Source: Cunninghamia lanceolata | Taxonomy: Eukaryota > Streptophyta > Pinopsida > Cupressales > Cupressaceae | Assembly: GCA_027924645.1 (NCBI GenBank) | Contig: BSBN01000252.1 | Location: 868,001-932,000, forward strand | Direction of reading: 5' to 3' | Length of the DNA stretch: 64,000 nucleotides | Shown: one piece after another, positions 11,486 to 23,135 of the stretch | Layout: every line of letters begins with the position of its first letter | Numbering within the stretch: the first letter of the stretch is position 1 | Notes under the pieces: generated by a model | What the model was told of the DNA's origin: nothing | What the model saw: only the letters and a program-made list of their open reading frames with translations | Database searches by the model: none | Made by a program: the position numbers and the translations under genes

Positions 11486-11849
11486 ATTATGCAGCACTCC
11501 TCATCTGGATGTTGTTTTCAGCATGCACACATGTAGCATAATAGATCGTGAGACGCACCACCGTTGCCCAAGGGCTTGAGGATCATGGTATGTATAGACT
11601 CATTGATTCTGGTGATTCTCAAGAACACGCTATGGAAGCCAAGAATACATCCATCAGCAAACTCTGGCATCAGCGTTATGGGCATCTTTACATGTACTAT
11701 CTCTCTCAGCTAGCTCAGGAGGGTCTGGTTTGTGGTCTTCCAGAAATTCAGACTCAAATTCCTGGCGTCTGGACGCATGTCAGGCTGGCAAACAGCATCG
11801 GACTCCATTACCAGATGGTAACAAATGAAGAGCATCCAAGGTTTTGTAG
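11486..11849 (+). pseudogene. Copia A GAG-pre-integrase region, frameshifted
   Basis: After the stop, the frame resumes with homology to the pre-integrase zinc-binding domain. It includes HQRYGHLYMYYLSQL, the His-containing half of the HHCC finger. The second half is garbled: where element B reads GVCKACQVGKQH, this copy reads GVWTHVRLANS, so a frameshift near 11765-11790 removes the two Cys residues. The frame is recovered at the integrase core. Confidence 0.8.
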
Positions 11850-13382
11850 TTGGTTCACGCTGATGTATGTGGACCAATGAACACTCCTTCAGTTACTTGG
11901 TGCAGATATTTTCTACTATTTGTTGATGATTTCAGCAGAAAGATGTGGGTGTATTTCTTGAAAAAGAAATCAGATGTGCTTAGTACATTTCAGCAGTTCA
12001 AGGCCTTAGTGGAAAAAGAGTCAGGTGGTCCAATAGTCACTCTTCGATCTGATAATGGCAGGGAGTTTTGTTCTTCTAACTTCACTCATTTCTGTGCTGC
12101 ACATGGCATCAAACATCAACTTACTGCACCTTACACACCTCAGCAGAATGGTGTCATTGAGCGTCGCAATCGCACCATTACAAAGATGGCACGTTCTATG
12201 TTGGAGCATAGAAGTGTTCCTAAGAAGTTCTGGGCTGAAGCAGTCTACACTGTTGTCTATCTTCTAAACCGGTCTCCCACCTATGTTGTCAAGAAGATGA
12301 CTCCTGAAGAAGCTTGGTCTGGACGTAAGCCTCGCATCAACCATCTAAAAATTTTTGGCTCCACTGCTCATGTTTGGATTCCAGATGCCAAGCACACTAA
12401 ACTGGACTCCAAAAGCCAGAAGCTCATGTTCACTGGTTATAATGAAAATCATATGGCTTACAGACTGATTGATGTAGACATTGATCGTCTCATATTCAAT
12501 CATGATGTAGTGGTTGATGAGACTACCAGGCCCTTTTTGTTGTCTACTCCTGTTCACACTGAGGTTCAGCCTTTGGAGGCTTTAGATTTAGGTGTTCGCA
12601 TTCCTCTAGCTCCACCTGATGGGAGGGTTCCTGCAATTGTGCCAACAACTCGGCCTGTTGTTCCACCACCCGCCCCTCCTCTGGATATTTTGGATCTTCC
12701 TGATCTTGTTCCCATCCCTCCTGGTGATGATGATACACATGTTTCAGATATTGGTCCATCTACTCTCCGGCCTAAATGGTGGACCAAAACAATTGGTGGC
12801 CTTCATGATAATGAACTCATCGAGGGTAGATCTACTCGGAAGAAAAGCAAGCAGCCAAATACTGTCAATTTTGCTCTCATGGCCAATCTTCACAGTATCT
12901 CAGAGCCTCAAACATATTTTGAGGCTAACAGTGTACCTGCATGGGAAAAGGCTATGGAAGTTGAGCACCATAGTCTTCTAAAAAATAGCACTTGGGTCCT
13001 TTCTGATCTTCCACCTGGGAAGAAGCCCATTGGATGCAAATGGGTATACAAAGTCAAGTACAAGGCTGATGGAACCCTTGACAAGTATAAGGCTCGGTTG
13101 GTAGCCAAAGGGTTCTCACAGAAAGAGGGCATTGACTATGAGGAAACTTTTGCTCCTACAGCCAAAATGAGTACCATTCAGCTTGTCCTTGCTATGGCAG
13201 CCCAGTTTGGGTGGAAAGTCCATCAAATGGACGTCAAGAGTGCCTTCCTCAATGGAGATTTGCAAGAAGAAGTTTACATGACGCAACCTCCTGGCTTCAA
13301 GGTTGCTGGTAAAGAACACCAGGTGTGCAAACTGGTGAAAGCTCTCTATGGCCTAAACAGGGTCCACGGGCATGGTATATAA
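11850..13382 (+). pseudogene. Copia A integrase core and N-terminal reverse transcriptase
   Basis: This is the longest open frame in the window (510 codons). The integrase core keeps all three DDE residues: Asp in VHADVCGP, Asp in LRSDNGREF and Glu in QQNGVIERRN. A Pro-rich linker (near 12600-12720) precedes the conserved RT entry segment with [20 protein letters not shown] and [18 protein letters not shown]. The frame is lost near 13360, where the usual LKQAPRAW reads NRVHGHG because of a small indel. Integrase may have been the last part to lose its frame. Product function would need trans-supplied Gag and protease. Confidence 0.9.
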
Positions 13383-14446
13383 AGATTGATAAGTACCTCG
13401 TAGATCATGGTTTCAGTGGAGTTCTTCTGATTCCAATATGTATGTCACACAGTATGCTGATGACAGTCTTTACATCGTTGTCTATGTAGATGATCTGATC
13501 ATTACTGGCAGCTCAGAGCAGTTAATTCAGGAGATCAAACATGATCTCAGTCAAACATTTGACATGACAGACTTGGGACTCCTGCATTATTGCCTAGGTG
13601 TTGAGGTTTGGCAGCACCCTGACAGCATCTTCATTTCTCAATCAAAGTATGCTAGAAGTCTGTTGGACAAATTCCGGATGACAAACTGCAAACCTGCTTC
13701 TACACCTATGGAGAAAGGGCTGAAACTCTCAGCTAATTCAGACTCTCCTGTAGAGAATGAATCTGCATTCAGGCAATTAGTGGGCAGCCTCATCTATCTT
13801 ACTACCACTAGACCTGATCTTAGCTTTGCAGTGAGCTATATCTCGCTTCATGACAGCTCCTAAAGCTGAACATTGGGTTGCAGCAAAGCAAGTGTTGAGA
13901 TATGTGCAAGGCACTTCCGACTTTGGCATTCTATATGGCAGGAGCAAAGATCCTCAGCTGATCGGTTTTACATATTCAGATTGGGCAGGTTCTGTTGATG
14001 ACAGAAAGTCTACCTCTGGGTATGTTTTCAGTTTGTGCACAGGTGCAGTCACATGGGCTAGCAAGAAGCAGCAAGCAGTAGCTCTCTCCTCAACAAAAGT
14101 TGAATATAGGGGAGCTGTTAAAGCAGCCTGTGAGGCAGTTTGGCTTAGAAGGATGCTTTCAGACATGCAAATGTTTCCAGCAATGCCTTCACCCTTGTAT
14201 TGTGACAATCAAGGGGTTCTGAAACTTGCCAAAAATCTCGTCTTACATGAATGGACAAAACATGTTGATCTTCATTGTCACTTCATCCACCAGCTTGTCG
14301 AAAACGGATCCGTTGTGTTGCAGTATGTTCCTACAGAGGACCAGACTACCGATATCCTCACCAAGTCTCTCAACCCGAATAAGTTTGTCAAATTTAGGGG
14401 GCATCTTGGTGTAGTTGACCGATTGACCATTAAGGGAGGGTATTAA
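13383..14446 (+). pseudogene. Copia A C-terminal reverse transcriptase and RNase H
   Basis: After the 13360 shift the frame resumes at about 13438 with the RT catalytic box VVYVDDLIITGSS. A further shift near 13845-13865 separates the end of RT (FAVSYIS) from RNase H (TAPKAEHWVAAKQVLRYVQG). RNase H has Asp in YSDWAG, Glu in STKVEY and Asp in YCDNQGV. The frame ends GGY and then TAA; the Tyr and stop codons are the first six bases of the 3' LTR. Confidence 0.88.
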
Positions 14447-14616
14447 ACTAAATATAGATAAGTTCTATTTTAATGGTCAATCTTGTAGATAATGTTTATC
14501 TTCTCTACTTTTTAGCTGTTGGCTATTTTTAGCCTTTGTAAATTCTTTATATACAGCCTCGCTGTATCTTGTATGATCATTCTGATTTAATATTAATGCC
14601 ATTATTTTGCACAACA
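14441..14616 (+). repeat. 3' LTR of copia A
   Basis: 176 bp, the same length as the 5' LTR. It is preceded by the polypurine tract AAGGGAGGG (14432-14440) and followed by AAAAC. The TATA-adjacent arms ATACAGC/GCTGTAT (14551-14567) match the 5' LTR, while two of the three loop bases differ. Confidence 0.93.
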
Positions 14617-14620
14617 AAAA

Positions 14621-15063
14621 CATCATACAGAAGGCAAAAGCATTAGCCCTCTTGTATCACCTCCCCAACATTCACATGGATAATAATTCCTTCACTCCCT
14701 TAAGATGCAGCTTCAAAATGCCTGACAGAGACTCCTCTCACTTGCTATGCCACTCAATCCTCTGTTTCAGCAACCCACTCCCAAACTTCATGCAAAAAAA
14801 AGGGATGTTCCAGGCTCTAACATCTACACCTTGACAGGAAAACATCATACAGAAGGCAAAAGCATTAGCCCTGTTGTATCACCTCCCCAACATTCACATG
14901 GATAATAATTCCTCCGCCCCCTTAAGAATGCAGCTTCAAAATACCTGACAGAGACTCCTCCCGCTTGCTATGCCACTCAATCCTCTGTTGCAGCAGCCCA
15001 CTCCCAAACTTCATGCAAAAAAGAGGGATGTCCCAGACACCTGGGACATCCCATCCCAATGCC
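14621..15063. repeat. Tandem duplication of a 222-bp unit next to copia A
   Basis: CATCATACAGAAGGCAAAAG occurs at 14621 and again at 14843, and the similarity continues through about 15020 (CACTCCCAAACTTCATGC). The left flank of copia A (CTAACATTTACAACTTGACAG) resembles the end of unit 1, so A landed in or beside this duplicated sequence. Confidence 0.8.
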
Positions 15064-15349
15064 CATGCCCAACATCCAGGATACATGCCTTGGCCCAGGA
15101 AAAACTGGCTATATACCTGTTGGCCAATTTGATTTCTTAAATCAGTCCTCAATGGTTTACATTGGTTGTCAATCAGCAAACACCACTCTATGCCTCCTTG
15201 TGGCCAGAGTTGCAAATCAACCCTTTTATCTATATATGGCAGACGCTTATGATCACTGAACTACAAACCTGACCAGCAAACTACAGCCAAGGTAATTCCT
15301 CAGTATATTGTTTTTCTTAGTTCGAAATTTCTTCAATCTAAGTCAGATT
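15064..15349. other. Spacer before gypsy relic
   Basis: No gene recognised. The minus-strand gypsy reading frame ends in this neighbourhood. Confidence 0.4.
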
Positions 15350-16884
15350 GACTCCATTGTCTCCTCTAGTGTGATATTGTCTGGGTTTTGACGCATCAAT
15401 CAAAGTGGGATGCCATTTCCCCTCTATGTCCATCAATTGGACCAATTCACCATCAAAGACTTCAATTATTTCATAAGAACCTTCCCACTGCAATTTCTGT
15501 CATTTCTTAATTCTTTATATGTCTTTCATGCTAGCACTTTCTTCTTCATTGTTTAGTCTCAATTGACTATTGTCCAACATCCTCTTCCCATATAGTTTGT
15601 GCAACTAGAAAAGTCTGTCTTGCAGACTTTCTTCATCCCCTGACCAATTCTATAGACAACATCAAGTTTAGTACCAGAAATTCCATTGGTACCACATCTT
15701 CTTTCCAGCATGTTAATTGAAACTGTGTTTACCCTATGATTTTTTTGAATGAAGTTCTATATGCCCATAACATGACTAGCATTTTCTCATTCCAGTCTTT
15801 CTTTTCAATTACACAAATTTTATAGATAATGGCTATGATGATAGACTTATTTGAAGCTTCTAACTGGCCACTTTCCCTTGCATAATATGCACTTGATTTA
15901 CTATGTTTGATTTTTAATATTTTCATCATTTCTTGAATTACTTCATTTATGAAGTGTGTCCCTTTGTCACTTACTCTGCTCACTGGAAATCCACAGAAGT
16001 TTTATTAAAACTGGATTCTATTTCTTCTTCTATTACACATCTTCTTGGAATCTGATTTTTAGCCAAGTGATACAATAGTATATGGATCAACTGAAATGGC
16101 CTTGATTTCACAATTGTTTTTCTTTACAAGAGGTACATCTGCTGGAAATTTACAATAAATAAATATTCTCCAATCCCCCATACCATTTTGGTAGTGTAGC
16201 TATATGAAACGGCCAAGTAATCATCAGCAACACCCTCTACTGATTCACCAATGTGAATTCTACATAAGAGGTCTCCAATGACATGACTTTTCCCTTTTCA
16301 TACCACTATTAAAAATGTAAACTTTTGTAATAGTAGCAATACAACCAACATGTAGTCCTCCCGTGTATGATTGGTTTATTGATCAGAAAAACCAAACCTT
16401 AACGGTCTACTGAAAATGTGAATAGATTTGCCAAACAGATGATATCTACATTTCTGTACCAACATATCATTCCAGGAGTTTTCCTTTCCAGCATATACAC
16501 AATAAATTATCCAATTAAAGTCTTCTATCTTGAGCTAATGTACAAGAAGTAGCATAATTAAAATGCATCCAAGTGGATGTGGAACTCATCCCAATTTGGA
16601 TGTGACAAGATTGGAGCACTCATCAATGTGATCTTCAATTTCTCAAATGCTTCCTATAGTTTAGGTCACTGTTCAAATTTTACCTCCCTTATTAGCAAAT
16701 AATCTAAAGGGCATGGTAACCCAGCAAAATTCTTAATAAACCTATGGTAAAATCCAATGTCTTACAAGGGACTGAACCTGCCCAACATCCTTGGGACTTT
16801 GCAACTCATTTATGACATTTATCTTGTCTAGGATTGTTTTCACAACCACCTTACGAAAGAGATATTCTGATAGCTTGCAACATG
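15350..16884 (-). pseudogene. Ty3/gypsy pol relic: RT thumb, RNase H and integrase
   Basis: Read on the minus strand, pieces of a gypsy polyprotein appear in the right order but in several frames. Near 16850-16730 is INELQSPKDVGQVQSL, the RT connection segment. Near 16660-16560 is EAFEKLKITLMSAPILSHP, the start of RNase H. At 15983-15729 is the integrase core with SDKGTHFINEV and a degraded YYARESGQLEASNK, equivalent to the Asp- and Glu-bearing motifs. Near 15510-15350 is the integrase C-terminal LQWEGSYEIIEVFDGELVQL. Many stops and shifts make it non-functional. The upstream RT half lies at 21014-20448, separated by the 16890-20344 insertion. Confidence 0.82.
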
Positions 16885-16889
16885 GGACT

Positions 16890-19800
16890 TGTTGATGATG
16901 TTTTTATGCCAACAACAACAATAGAATATAACACCAAGTATCCTATTCTCTTGAATAAAGTCTCTCAAAGGCTAAACTATGTGATCCATTGAGGTAACTT
17001 CAAGGTTCCTTATTCGTGATTGCAGTGGATAGACTCAATGATGTGATGTGATCTTGCTGGTAATCACAAAGGGACTTACGCAGACTTCTTACTTCATTCA
17101 GCTTATTTCTCCTCTCAATGTGGATGATATATGTACAATGCCTCAATAATAAAGAAAAGGAAAAAGATAAAGGTTTAAAAAAACTAATCTAAGGTCAATG
17201 AGGCAATGATGCTGCATAAATAGACAAACTCCTTAATCAACCTAACTCCACTTCGCCAAGAATGCCTACAACTACGTGGAGTAGGTGCAATCTTCTAAGG
17301 ATAGCGAATGGTTTTCAAATCATGGAAGCTCATATAAGCACCCATTGGACGGCGCAGCTCAAACAAACATCCACAATCGAACTTAAGCAAATGATGATGA
17401 AGCTCAAACTAGCTTTACACAACACTTCACCAACGATGAATGTCAAAAGCATGAGCTACGAGGCGATCAAATATTCAATACATACATGCATTACATCAAT
17501 AAGCTACTACTCTACTTTACTTCTAATCTACTTAGAAACATCTCTTCACTTCATCAAGATACAAGAAACCATGTTATTCCACAAGACAACACTTCACACC
17601 AAGCGAGCTCCAATGTCTTTGCATTAATCTTGAGAAATATTTACAACTTCAACTACTCTCAGAGAATTTTGAGTCTCTTCCTACTCTACTCTATCAAAAC
17701 TAGCTATCTTCTTTACAAATGAGGCAACAAGGCCTTTATATAGAGTTCCAGAATTACAATGAATGGCCTACATCAATTCAAGTAGTCAAGGGCCAGGATC
17801 ATGCCATCTCAGCAATTAGTTACAACTTGCTATTTTTAGAACATAAGAGAGGCAATGAAGGCACGCTTTCCAAGATGATAAGCTTGCAGTGAAATGATGT
17901 GGCGAAATACGATTGGCTTGATGATGTGTATTTGCCACGTAGGTGCCATCTCAACATATTCCCAAATTGCATCATCTGTGTGATGTCTTCGAACATGATT
18001 ACTTTGAACTTGAACATTTGGGAATGTATCTTTGTTGATCTTGCCTTGTTCTTTGTAAGTAGGATGTGTATGATACTTGTTGCTCATTTGTCCAACTTTG
18101 TGGTACTTCTTCTCTTGGCAGGATGTACGTTGATCTTCTTTGAATGCTCGTTCGTAGAGAGTAGTGTAGATGATGATGCTTCATGAAGTAGGAGACTTCT
18201 CTTATACTTGAAGATTCAGGAGCAACTTGAAGTTAGATGAATGTCTTCGACGATGCCCCTAATGATGTCTCTTCCACAATGACTGCCTCTTCACTTCACT
18301 CCTCACTCGAAGGTGACTCCAAGCGCCTGGCTCCTTCAGATGACTCCTGCAACACAAACAAAGAAACAATATCAATCACTTGGCTTTATAACACAAAATA
18401 ATCATTATTAAACATTTTCTAACACCTTAAGCACCCTTCCAAGCCAAGGCGCACATCTGGGTGTGCAGGGAGGCTAAAATGCACCTAAGATAAAATGGCC
18501 TTATATTTGCTATTTTTATGATTCAAACAATTGTTGATGCTTAAAGATGCTTATTTCGACCAAGTAAAGACCTTTCACCAATGAATCATGCCTTTCAAGG
18601 CTAGGCGCTAGAATTAGGTTGCACTGGTGAAAATGTGCGCCTTGATATACTTAACTAGTTTCTTGGCATTCTAACACCTTCAATCACTTATCCAAACTTC
18701 CCAGAGACCCTCCTATCACTTAGATGCTAGATTTCATGGTTTCAAGCTCTTTATATTCAAGGCGCCAAAAGTGGTATGCAGAGACAAGAAAGTGCGTCTT
18801 GTCTTGAATGGATATTTACTTCAATTTTCATGGATCCAAACCATTGTGAAGGCTCAACGATATGTCTTGAGACTTATACTTCCTTAAAATTGATTGATGA
18901 ATGCCCTTTGAGTGTTAGGCGCTCATTCCTATCTTTACAAACACTCTATTTCCTAGGCGCTCAAAGGTGACTGTAGAAACAAGGAATTGCGCCTAATCAT
19001 GATGATGCTCACAAGCCTCTTTTGCAAGGCGCACTTTGGTGATGATTAAGGTATGAAATTGCGCCTAACTTGGGTGAGGTGTTCACTTCAAAGTTTCATG
19101 AACTTTAGGACTTGTATGCGCTCTTGAGAACTTGTCAAACTCAATACCCTCAAAGTTTATAGATTCAAACATGTTTTCTTCTTAGGCGCCAAAATGGACT
19201 TCTTCAGAGGTTGAAATGTGCCTAGCACATTTTGGCTTGTTTTTGGGCATTTATGATGATCTCAAGCCAAGGTATTGATGTTTAGAAAACCTCTTACTCC
19301 AAAGTGATATCAAAACTCAAGGTTCCTAGCCTCCTATCACTTAGGTGCACTTTGATGACTCATTGAATGTGAATTTGCGCCTAGGTCTAGACAAGTGTTT
19401 CCTTCACTTTTCATGTGTTCAAATCATTGTGGATGTTCCTAAAGATCTCACCAAAGCCAACAACCCTCAAAACTTGTAGATTCAAGTTGATTTCTTCCTA
19501 GGCGCAAATGTGAGGTTACACAAGGGGAAATTGGCGCCTTGATTTATGATGAGCATTTCATGTGTTTGATCAATCTTGGAACTCAAGGTGAATTGCTTCT
19601 CTTAAGGCGCTATCTTTTATAGTTTAAAACATCCATTCCATGTTAAGGCGCTCAAAGGAGGCTCTAGAGATGGAAAAATGCGCCTAACTTAGAAGAGAGA
19701 ATGTTTCAAATTTTGTCAATTCAGACCATTGCATAGGCTTAAGTAGGAATCTCAACAATCAAACTTCCTCAAAATCCATGGAGTTAGGCCTACTTCTTCT

Positions 19801-20344
19801 TAGGCACAAAAATGGGATTGTATTGATGCAAATTAGCGTCTAAGGTCAGGTGAATGAACTTTGAATTTGGGCAAGTATAGGTGTGTTGGGAGGCTTAATC
19901 TTTTCAAGGCGCTACTTGCTTTGGTAACTTCCAACACCTTTCTTTCAAGGCGCAAGTTGATAGCTTTACAAGTGGTAAAGTGCGCCTAGCTATCTTAAGC
20001 ATAGCTCTTTGAAATTTTCTAAGTCTCGAGTTTTTAAACCATCCTTTAGGCACATATTTATGATTGTCAATGATGATTTTGCAGGGTTTTAACTTAGGCA
20101 CACCTTAGGGTCTCTGCAGGAGCATATTTGCACCCAAGGCTATTATGTCTCTTCCTTGCAAAATTTTCTAAGTTGAAAGCATCTCAAGGACCAAAGTATC
20201 CATTTCTAACAGGACACCCTTCAAACACCATTAACTTCACATGAACTAACCTTAAGACATCATCCTAGACTCAAGAAAAACATCAGAGCTCAAAAAAAAG
20301 GGGTCCCCATTTGCAATGGGGCGATGTGTGATTAGGTCACAACA
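16890..20344. mobile_element. 3.46-kb solo-LTR-like insertion in gypsy RT, with regular GCGC array
   Basis: The insertion begins TGTTGATGATG and ends GGTCACAACA, giving TG..CA termini and a 5-bp TGTTG/CAACA inverted end. It is flanked by a perfect 5-bp target-site duplication GGACT (16885-16889 and 20345-20349). It lies exactly where the gypsy RT frame is interrupted. I find no second copy of either terminus inside, no primer-binding site and no pol motif, so a solo LTR is the simplest reading. At 3455 bp it would be unusually long for an LTR; a large non-autonomous element is the alternative. The right half holds the AGGCGC/GCGCCT array, annotated separately. Short ORFs inside (for example 17262-17627) have no recognisable product. 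Confidence 0.8.
18447..20135. repeat. Twelve-module AGGCGC-N28-GCGCCT array, about 155-bp period
   Basis: The half-site AGGCGC (or a one-base variant) occurs at 18447, 18603, 18760, 18955, 19027, 19184, 19343, 19500, 19646, 19802, 19948 and 20096. Each is followed by its inverse GCGCCT or a near variant: 34 bp downstream in ten modules, 35 in the one at 18955, and 33-34 in the last. Module starts are mostly 146-159 bp apart, with one 195 and one 72. Extra single AGGCGC sites lie 38-41 bp before three of the modules. Sequence between the sites is much more diverged than the sites themselves. Confidence 0.85.
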
Positions 20345-20349
20345 GGACT

Positions 20350-21644
20350 CATAAATAACCTTTCTTTCGATTTAATGAAAGTAGCGTTGCCTAACACAAA
20401 CACATACATTGACATAAACTTTCATCTTCATTTCATTAATAAACCACTCATCCAAGAAGTTTTTCAGCTCTTTTGTGAACATTTTTCTGGATATGAAAAT
20501 AATAATCTTCAAAATGTTGCCAGTGAAAAGCAAAACTGAAATGGCTTTTTATTAAATATGTATGTTCCAATACTAAAATAATTGTAGTTTTCAATTCATC
20601 TTCTTCTGCAATGCTGATTTGGTTGTACTCTCCATCTAAGGATGAGTACAAATTGCTATTTGCTACTTCTTCCAAAATTTAATTGGTAAATGAATTGGAA
20701 ATGGGTCTTTCTTGGTTACATTCATTCGGACTTCAAAAGTCACCATATACCCATAGTTTACAAATGTTCCCTTTGGTTTCTATGACTACAATGAATGTCC
20801 AGTCACTTGTAGCTACTTTATATATCATCCCAGCTTCTAGCATCTTTTCAACATCTTCATGCACCATGACAGCATATCTTGGATTCATTCTGCAAGGTCT
20901 TGGCCTTATCAATATTGCTCCAAGAACGAGATAAAAGTGATTCTGACACAACTCTCTTGGCACTCCTTTCGAATCCTTGTAAATCAATGAAAATATTTTC
21001 ATTATGTTTTGCAAATATTTTCGGTGGACCTAGCCAAGTCAGATTCCAAAACCTTTCACTTTGTAATGATTTTTTGCTCCTCCTCTATGCCTAAAATTAC
21101 TTATTATGTAGTTGGCCATACACATTGAATATTTGTTTCTTGTGGAACACAATGCGGGATGCATATCTAGTTCAGCATCACTCGTCTTGTACTTAGTTCA
21201 ATAATTATTTCTTTCTACCATCTAACTATGATCTATTGTCTAATATTCTTCTATCTCTATATCAATTACAAATAGTGGTTGACTCCTTGTTCTTCTTGGT
21301 TTTTTTTTTTGTGCCTGCTGCTTTTTCTTGTTTTCCACCAAATATGCAGATTTCATCATCTCATATTTGACATTTTTCTAATGCAACAGTCCTCTGTTTG
21401 TGTACCTGCTATCCTACAAACATTCATCTAGATATATGACAACGCCATCAGGTTTAACTTTATATCCACCCTCCATATCAGACCCTCTGCTCAAACTACA
21501 TTGCTCTCTGCAAATAATTTTGTCATAATGCCTACATTGTGAATCTTGCTTGGCTAATTTTACTGCAATGTATTTCTGGAATTGTATCATAGTGCTGATA
21601 CACACTTTCAATTCTTCTAATAACAAGCACTCGACACCTAACAT
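20350..21644 (-). pseudogene. Ty3/gypsy pol relic: N-terminal reverse transcriptase and upstream
   Basis: On the minus strand, 21014-20733 encodes a decayed RT entry region with RPRPCRMNPRYAV and AGMIYKVATSDW. Then 20675-20448 has NSNLYSSLDGEYNQISIAEE, the conserved RT segment that follows. The catalytic YxDD box is not recoverable. A further minus-strand frame (21644-21414) lies where protease and the gag-pol junction would be, but has no clear motif. This is the 5' part of the pol relic that continues at 16884-15350. The two halves share strand, order and decay level. Element E abuts it at about 21650. Confidence 0.75.
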
Positions 21645-21649
21645 TTTCC

Positions 21650-23135
21650 TAGAGATTCCAAGTGCAAATACTAGTTCTTTGATTCAAGAGCATCAACATT
21701 TCACATGTCACAAAGACTGGTATGTAAAGTTTACTGTTGATCCTAGTCATAAAGATACAGTTTCACTTGGTGATGGTAGATCACATGTTGTTGAAGGGAT
21801 AGGAGATGTTAGAGTTGTATTATATGATTCTCTAAAATTTCTAGTACGTAATGTCCAATATGTTCCTACCATCAACAAGAATTTGTTATCTATTAGTCAG
21901 CTTACTGAGAATAACATTCAAGTCAGGTTTTGTGGAAAAAGTGCATTGTATCAAATGTGAAACAGGACAACGTCATTGCCATCGGCATTGGGCAAGGAAG
22001 TCTGCATAAGCTAGTTGATCCTGCACGCCTCAGCTGTCGAAGATAATACCAATGTTCTTTGGCATGAAAGGTATGGGACAGCTGAATCTTCAGTATTTGG
22101 CTAAACTCAGCAGAGCCCATATGGTTCACGGGCTGCCCCCTATATAGGAAAAACAGAATTTGTGTGCTGGATGTTTGGCTGAAAAGAAGAAGAGGAAATC
22201 ATTTCCCACAGAAGGTGCATGGCGTGCTAAGGGTCTTTTGGATCTCATTCATGCAGATCTTTGTGAGCCTTCCTGGAAGTCTCTGACTCTCAATGGATCA
22301 AGGTACTTCCTGTTATTGGTGGATGATTTCTCGAGAAAAATGTGGGTTTACTTCTTAAAGAAAAAGTCTGAATGCTATGGTGCCTTCCTCAAATTCAAGG
22401 TGTTAGTGGAAACATTCACAGGGCATCGGATCAAAACTCTCTGGTCCGATAATGGGGGGGAATTCACCTCCACTCAATTCATGGAATTCTGCGAAAAAGA
22501 AGGTATTCAGCACAAGTTGACAGCACCATACACTCCGCAACAAAATGGAGTGGTTGAAAGGCATAACAAGAACATCATGGAAATGGCACAGTGCATAATG
22601 TATAACAAGAACATTCCCTACCAGTATTGGGGAGAAGCTGTTAACATAGCAATTTACATTATGAACAGATGTCCATGCAAAGCTTTGCTGAAAATCACAC
22701 CGGAGGAAGCTTGGACCAGTCACAACCTTGAGGTAACTTCTTTCCGTATTTTCGATTCAGTGACATACACTTTGGGTCCTGAACAGAAAAGACATAAACT
22801 AGATTCCAAAAGTATCAGGTATTTCTTTGTTGGTTATAGTGAACAATCTAAGGCATACATGCTTATTGATATTTCCACTAATAAGGTCATTGTTAGTCAG
22901 GATGTTGATGTAAAAGAAACAGAGCCATATTTTTCAAATGTTCAATGAGAAGTCAGTGAAGATATTGAATCTAGTATTATGGTACCTTTGAAGGAGGAAC
23001 CCTCCAGTTCATCAGGTCAGCCTGCAAGTCAATTTGTGGTTGGTTCTACAGTACTTGTCTATCAAAGACAAAGAACTAAAAATGTTTCCACTCCAAAACT
23101 CCAGAGAACTTGCCTTCACAGCATTCACTTGAGAC
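21650..23135 (+). pseudogene. Copia E, 5'-truncated: protease, GAG-pre-integrase, integrase
   Basis: The copy begins abruptly within protease, so gag, leader and 5' LTR are missing. The protease active site is scrambled by a shift: the alternative frame reads DSRAS where DSGAS is expected. QYVPTINKNLLSISQL, typical of the end of protease, is intact. The pre-integrase segment 21960-22160 has stops and shifts, but AGCLAEKKKRKSFPT preserves one Cys of the finger. Integrase (22160-22948) is open and keeps Asp in IHADLCEP, Asp in LWSDNGGEF and Glu in QQNGVVERHN. It belongs to a different copia lineage from A-D, judging by sequence and by its TG-starting LTR. The DNA transposon at 23136-24662 interrupts the linker. 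Confidence 0.85.

Larger units (their letters stand above)
10091..14616 (+). mobile_element. Copia LTR retrotransposon A, complete LTR to LTR but lacking gag
   Basis: Two 176-bp LTRs flank an internal region with a primer-binding site, a long leader, protease, integrase, reverse transcriptase and RNase H in Ty1/copia order. A 5-bp target-site duplication AAAAC lies at 10086-10090 and 14617-14621. The LTRs begin TATTAA and end CAACA, so the termini are TA..CA rather than TG..CA. They differ at 7 of 176 positions (about 4%). The gag region is missing: the usual gag ATG at 11183 is joined almost directly to sequence just before the protease. The coding region also has a stop after the protease, a shift near 11790 and a shift near 13360. 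The element is therefore non-autonomous. It sits inside a locally duplicated 222-bp unit. Confidence 0.95.

Noticed and set aside
17262..18186. ORFs inside the 3.46-kb insertion as transposon genes
   Set aside because: Short, overlapping on both strands and without any gag, pol or transposase motif.
18447..20135. CRISPR-like array
   Set aside because: Spacing is regular, but the repeated units are short palindromic half-sites within diverged 155-bp modules in a plant LTR-like insertion; there is no direct repeat-spacer structure and no cas gene.
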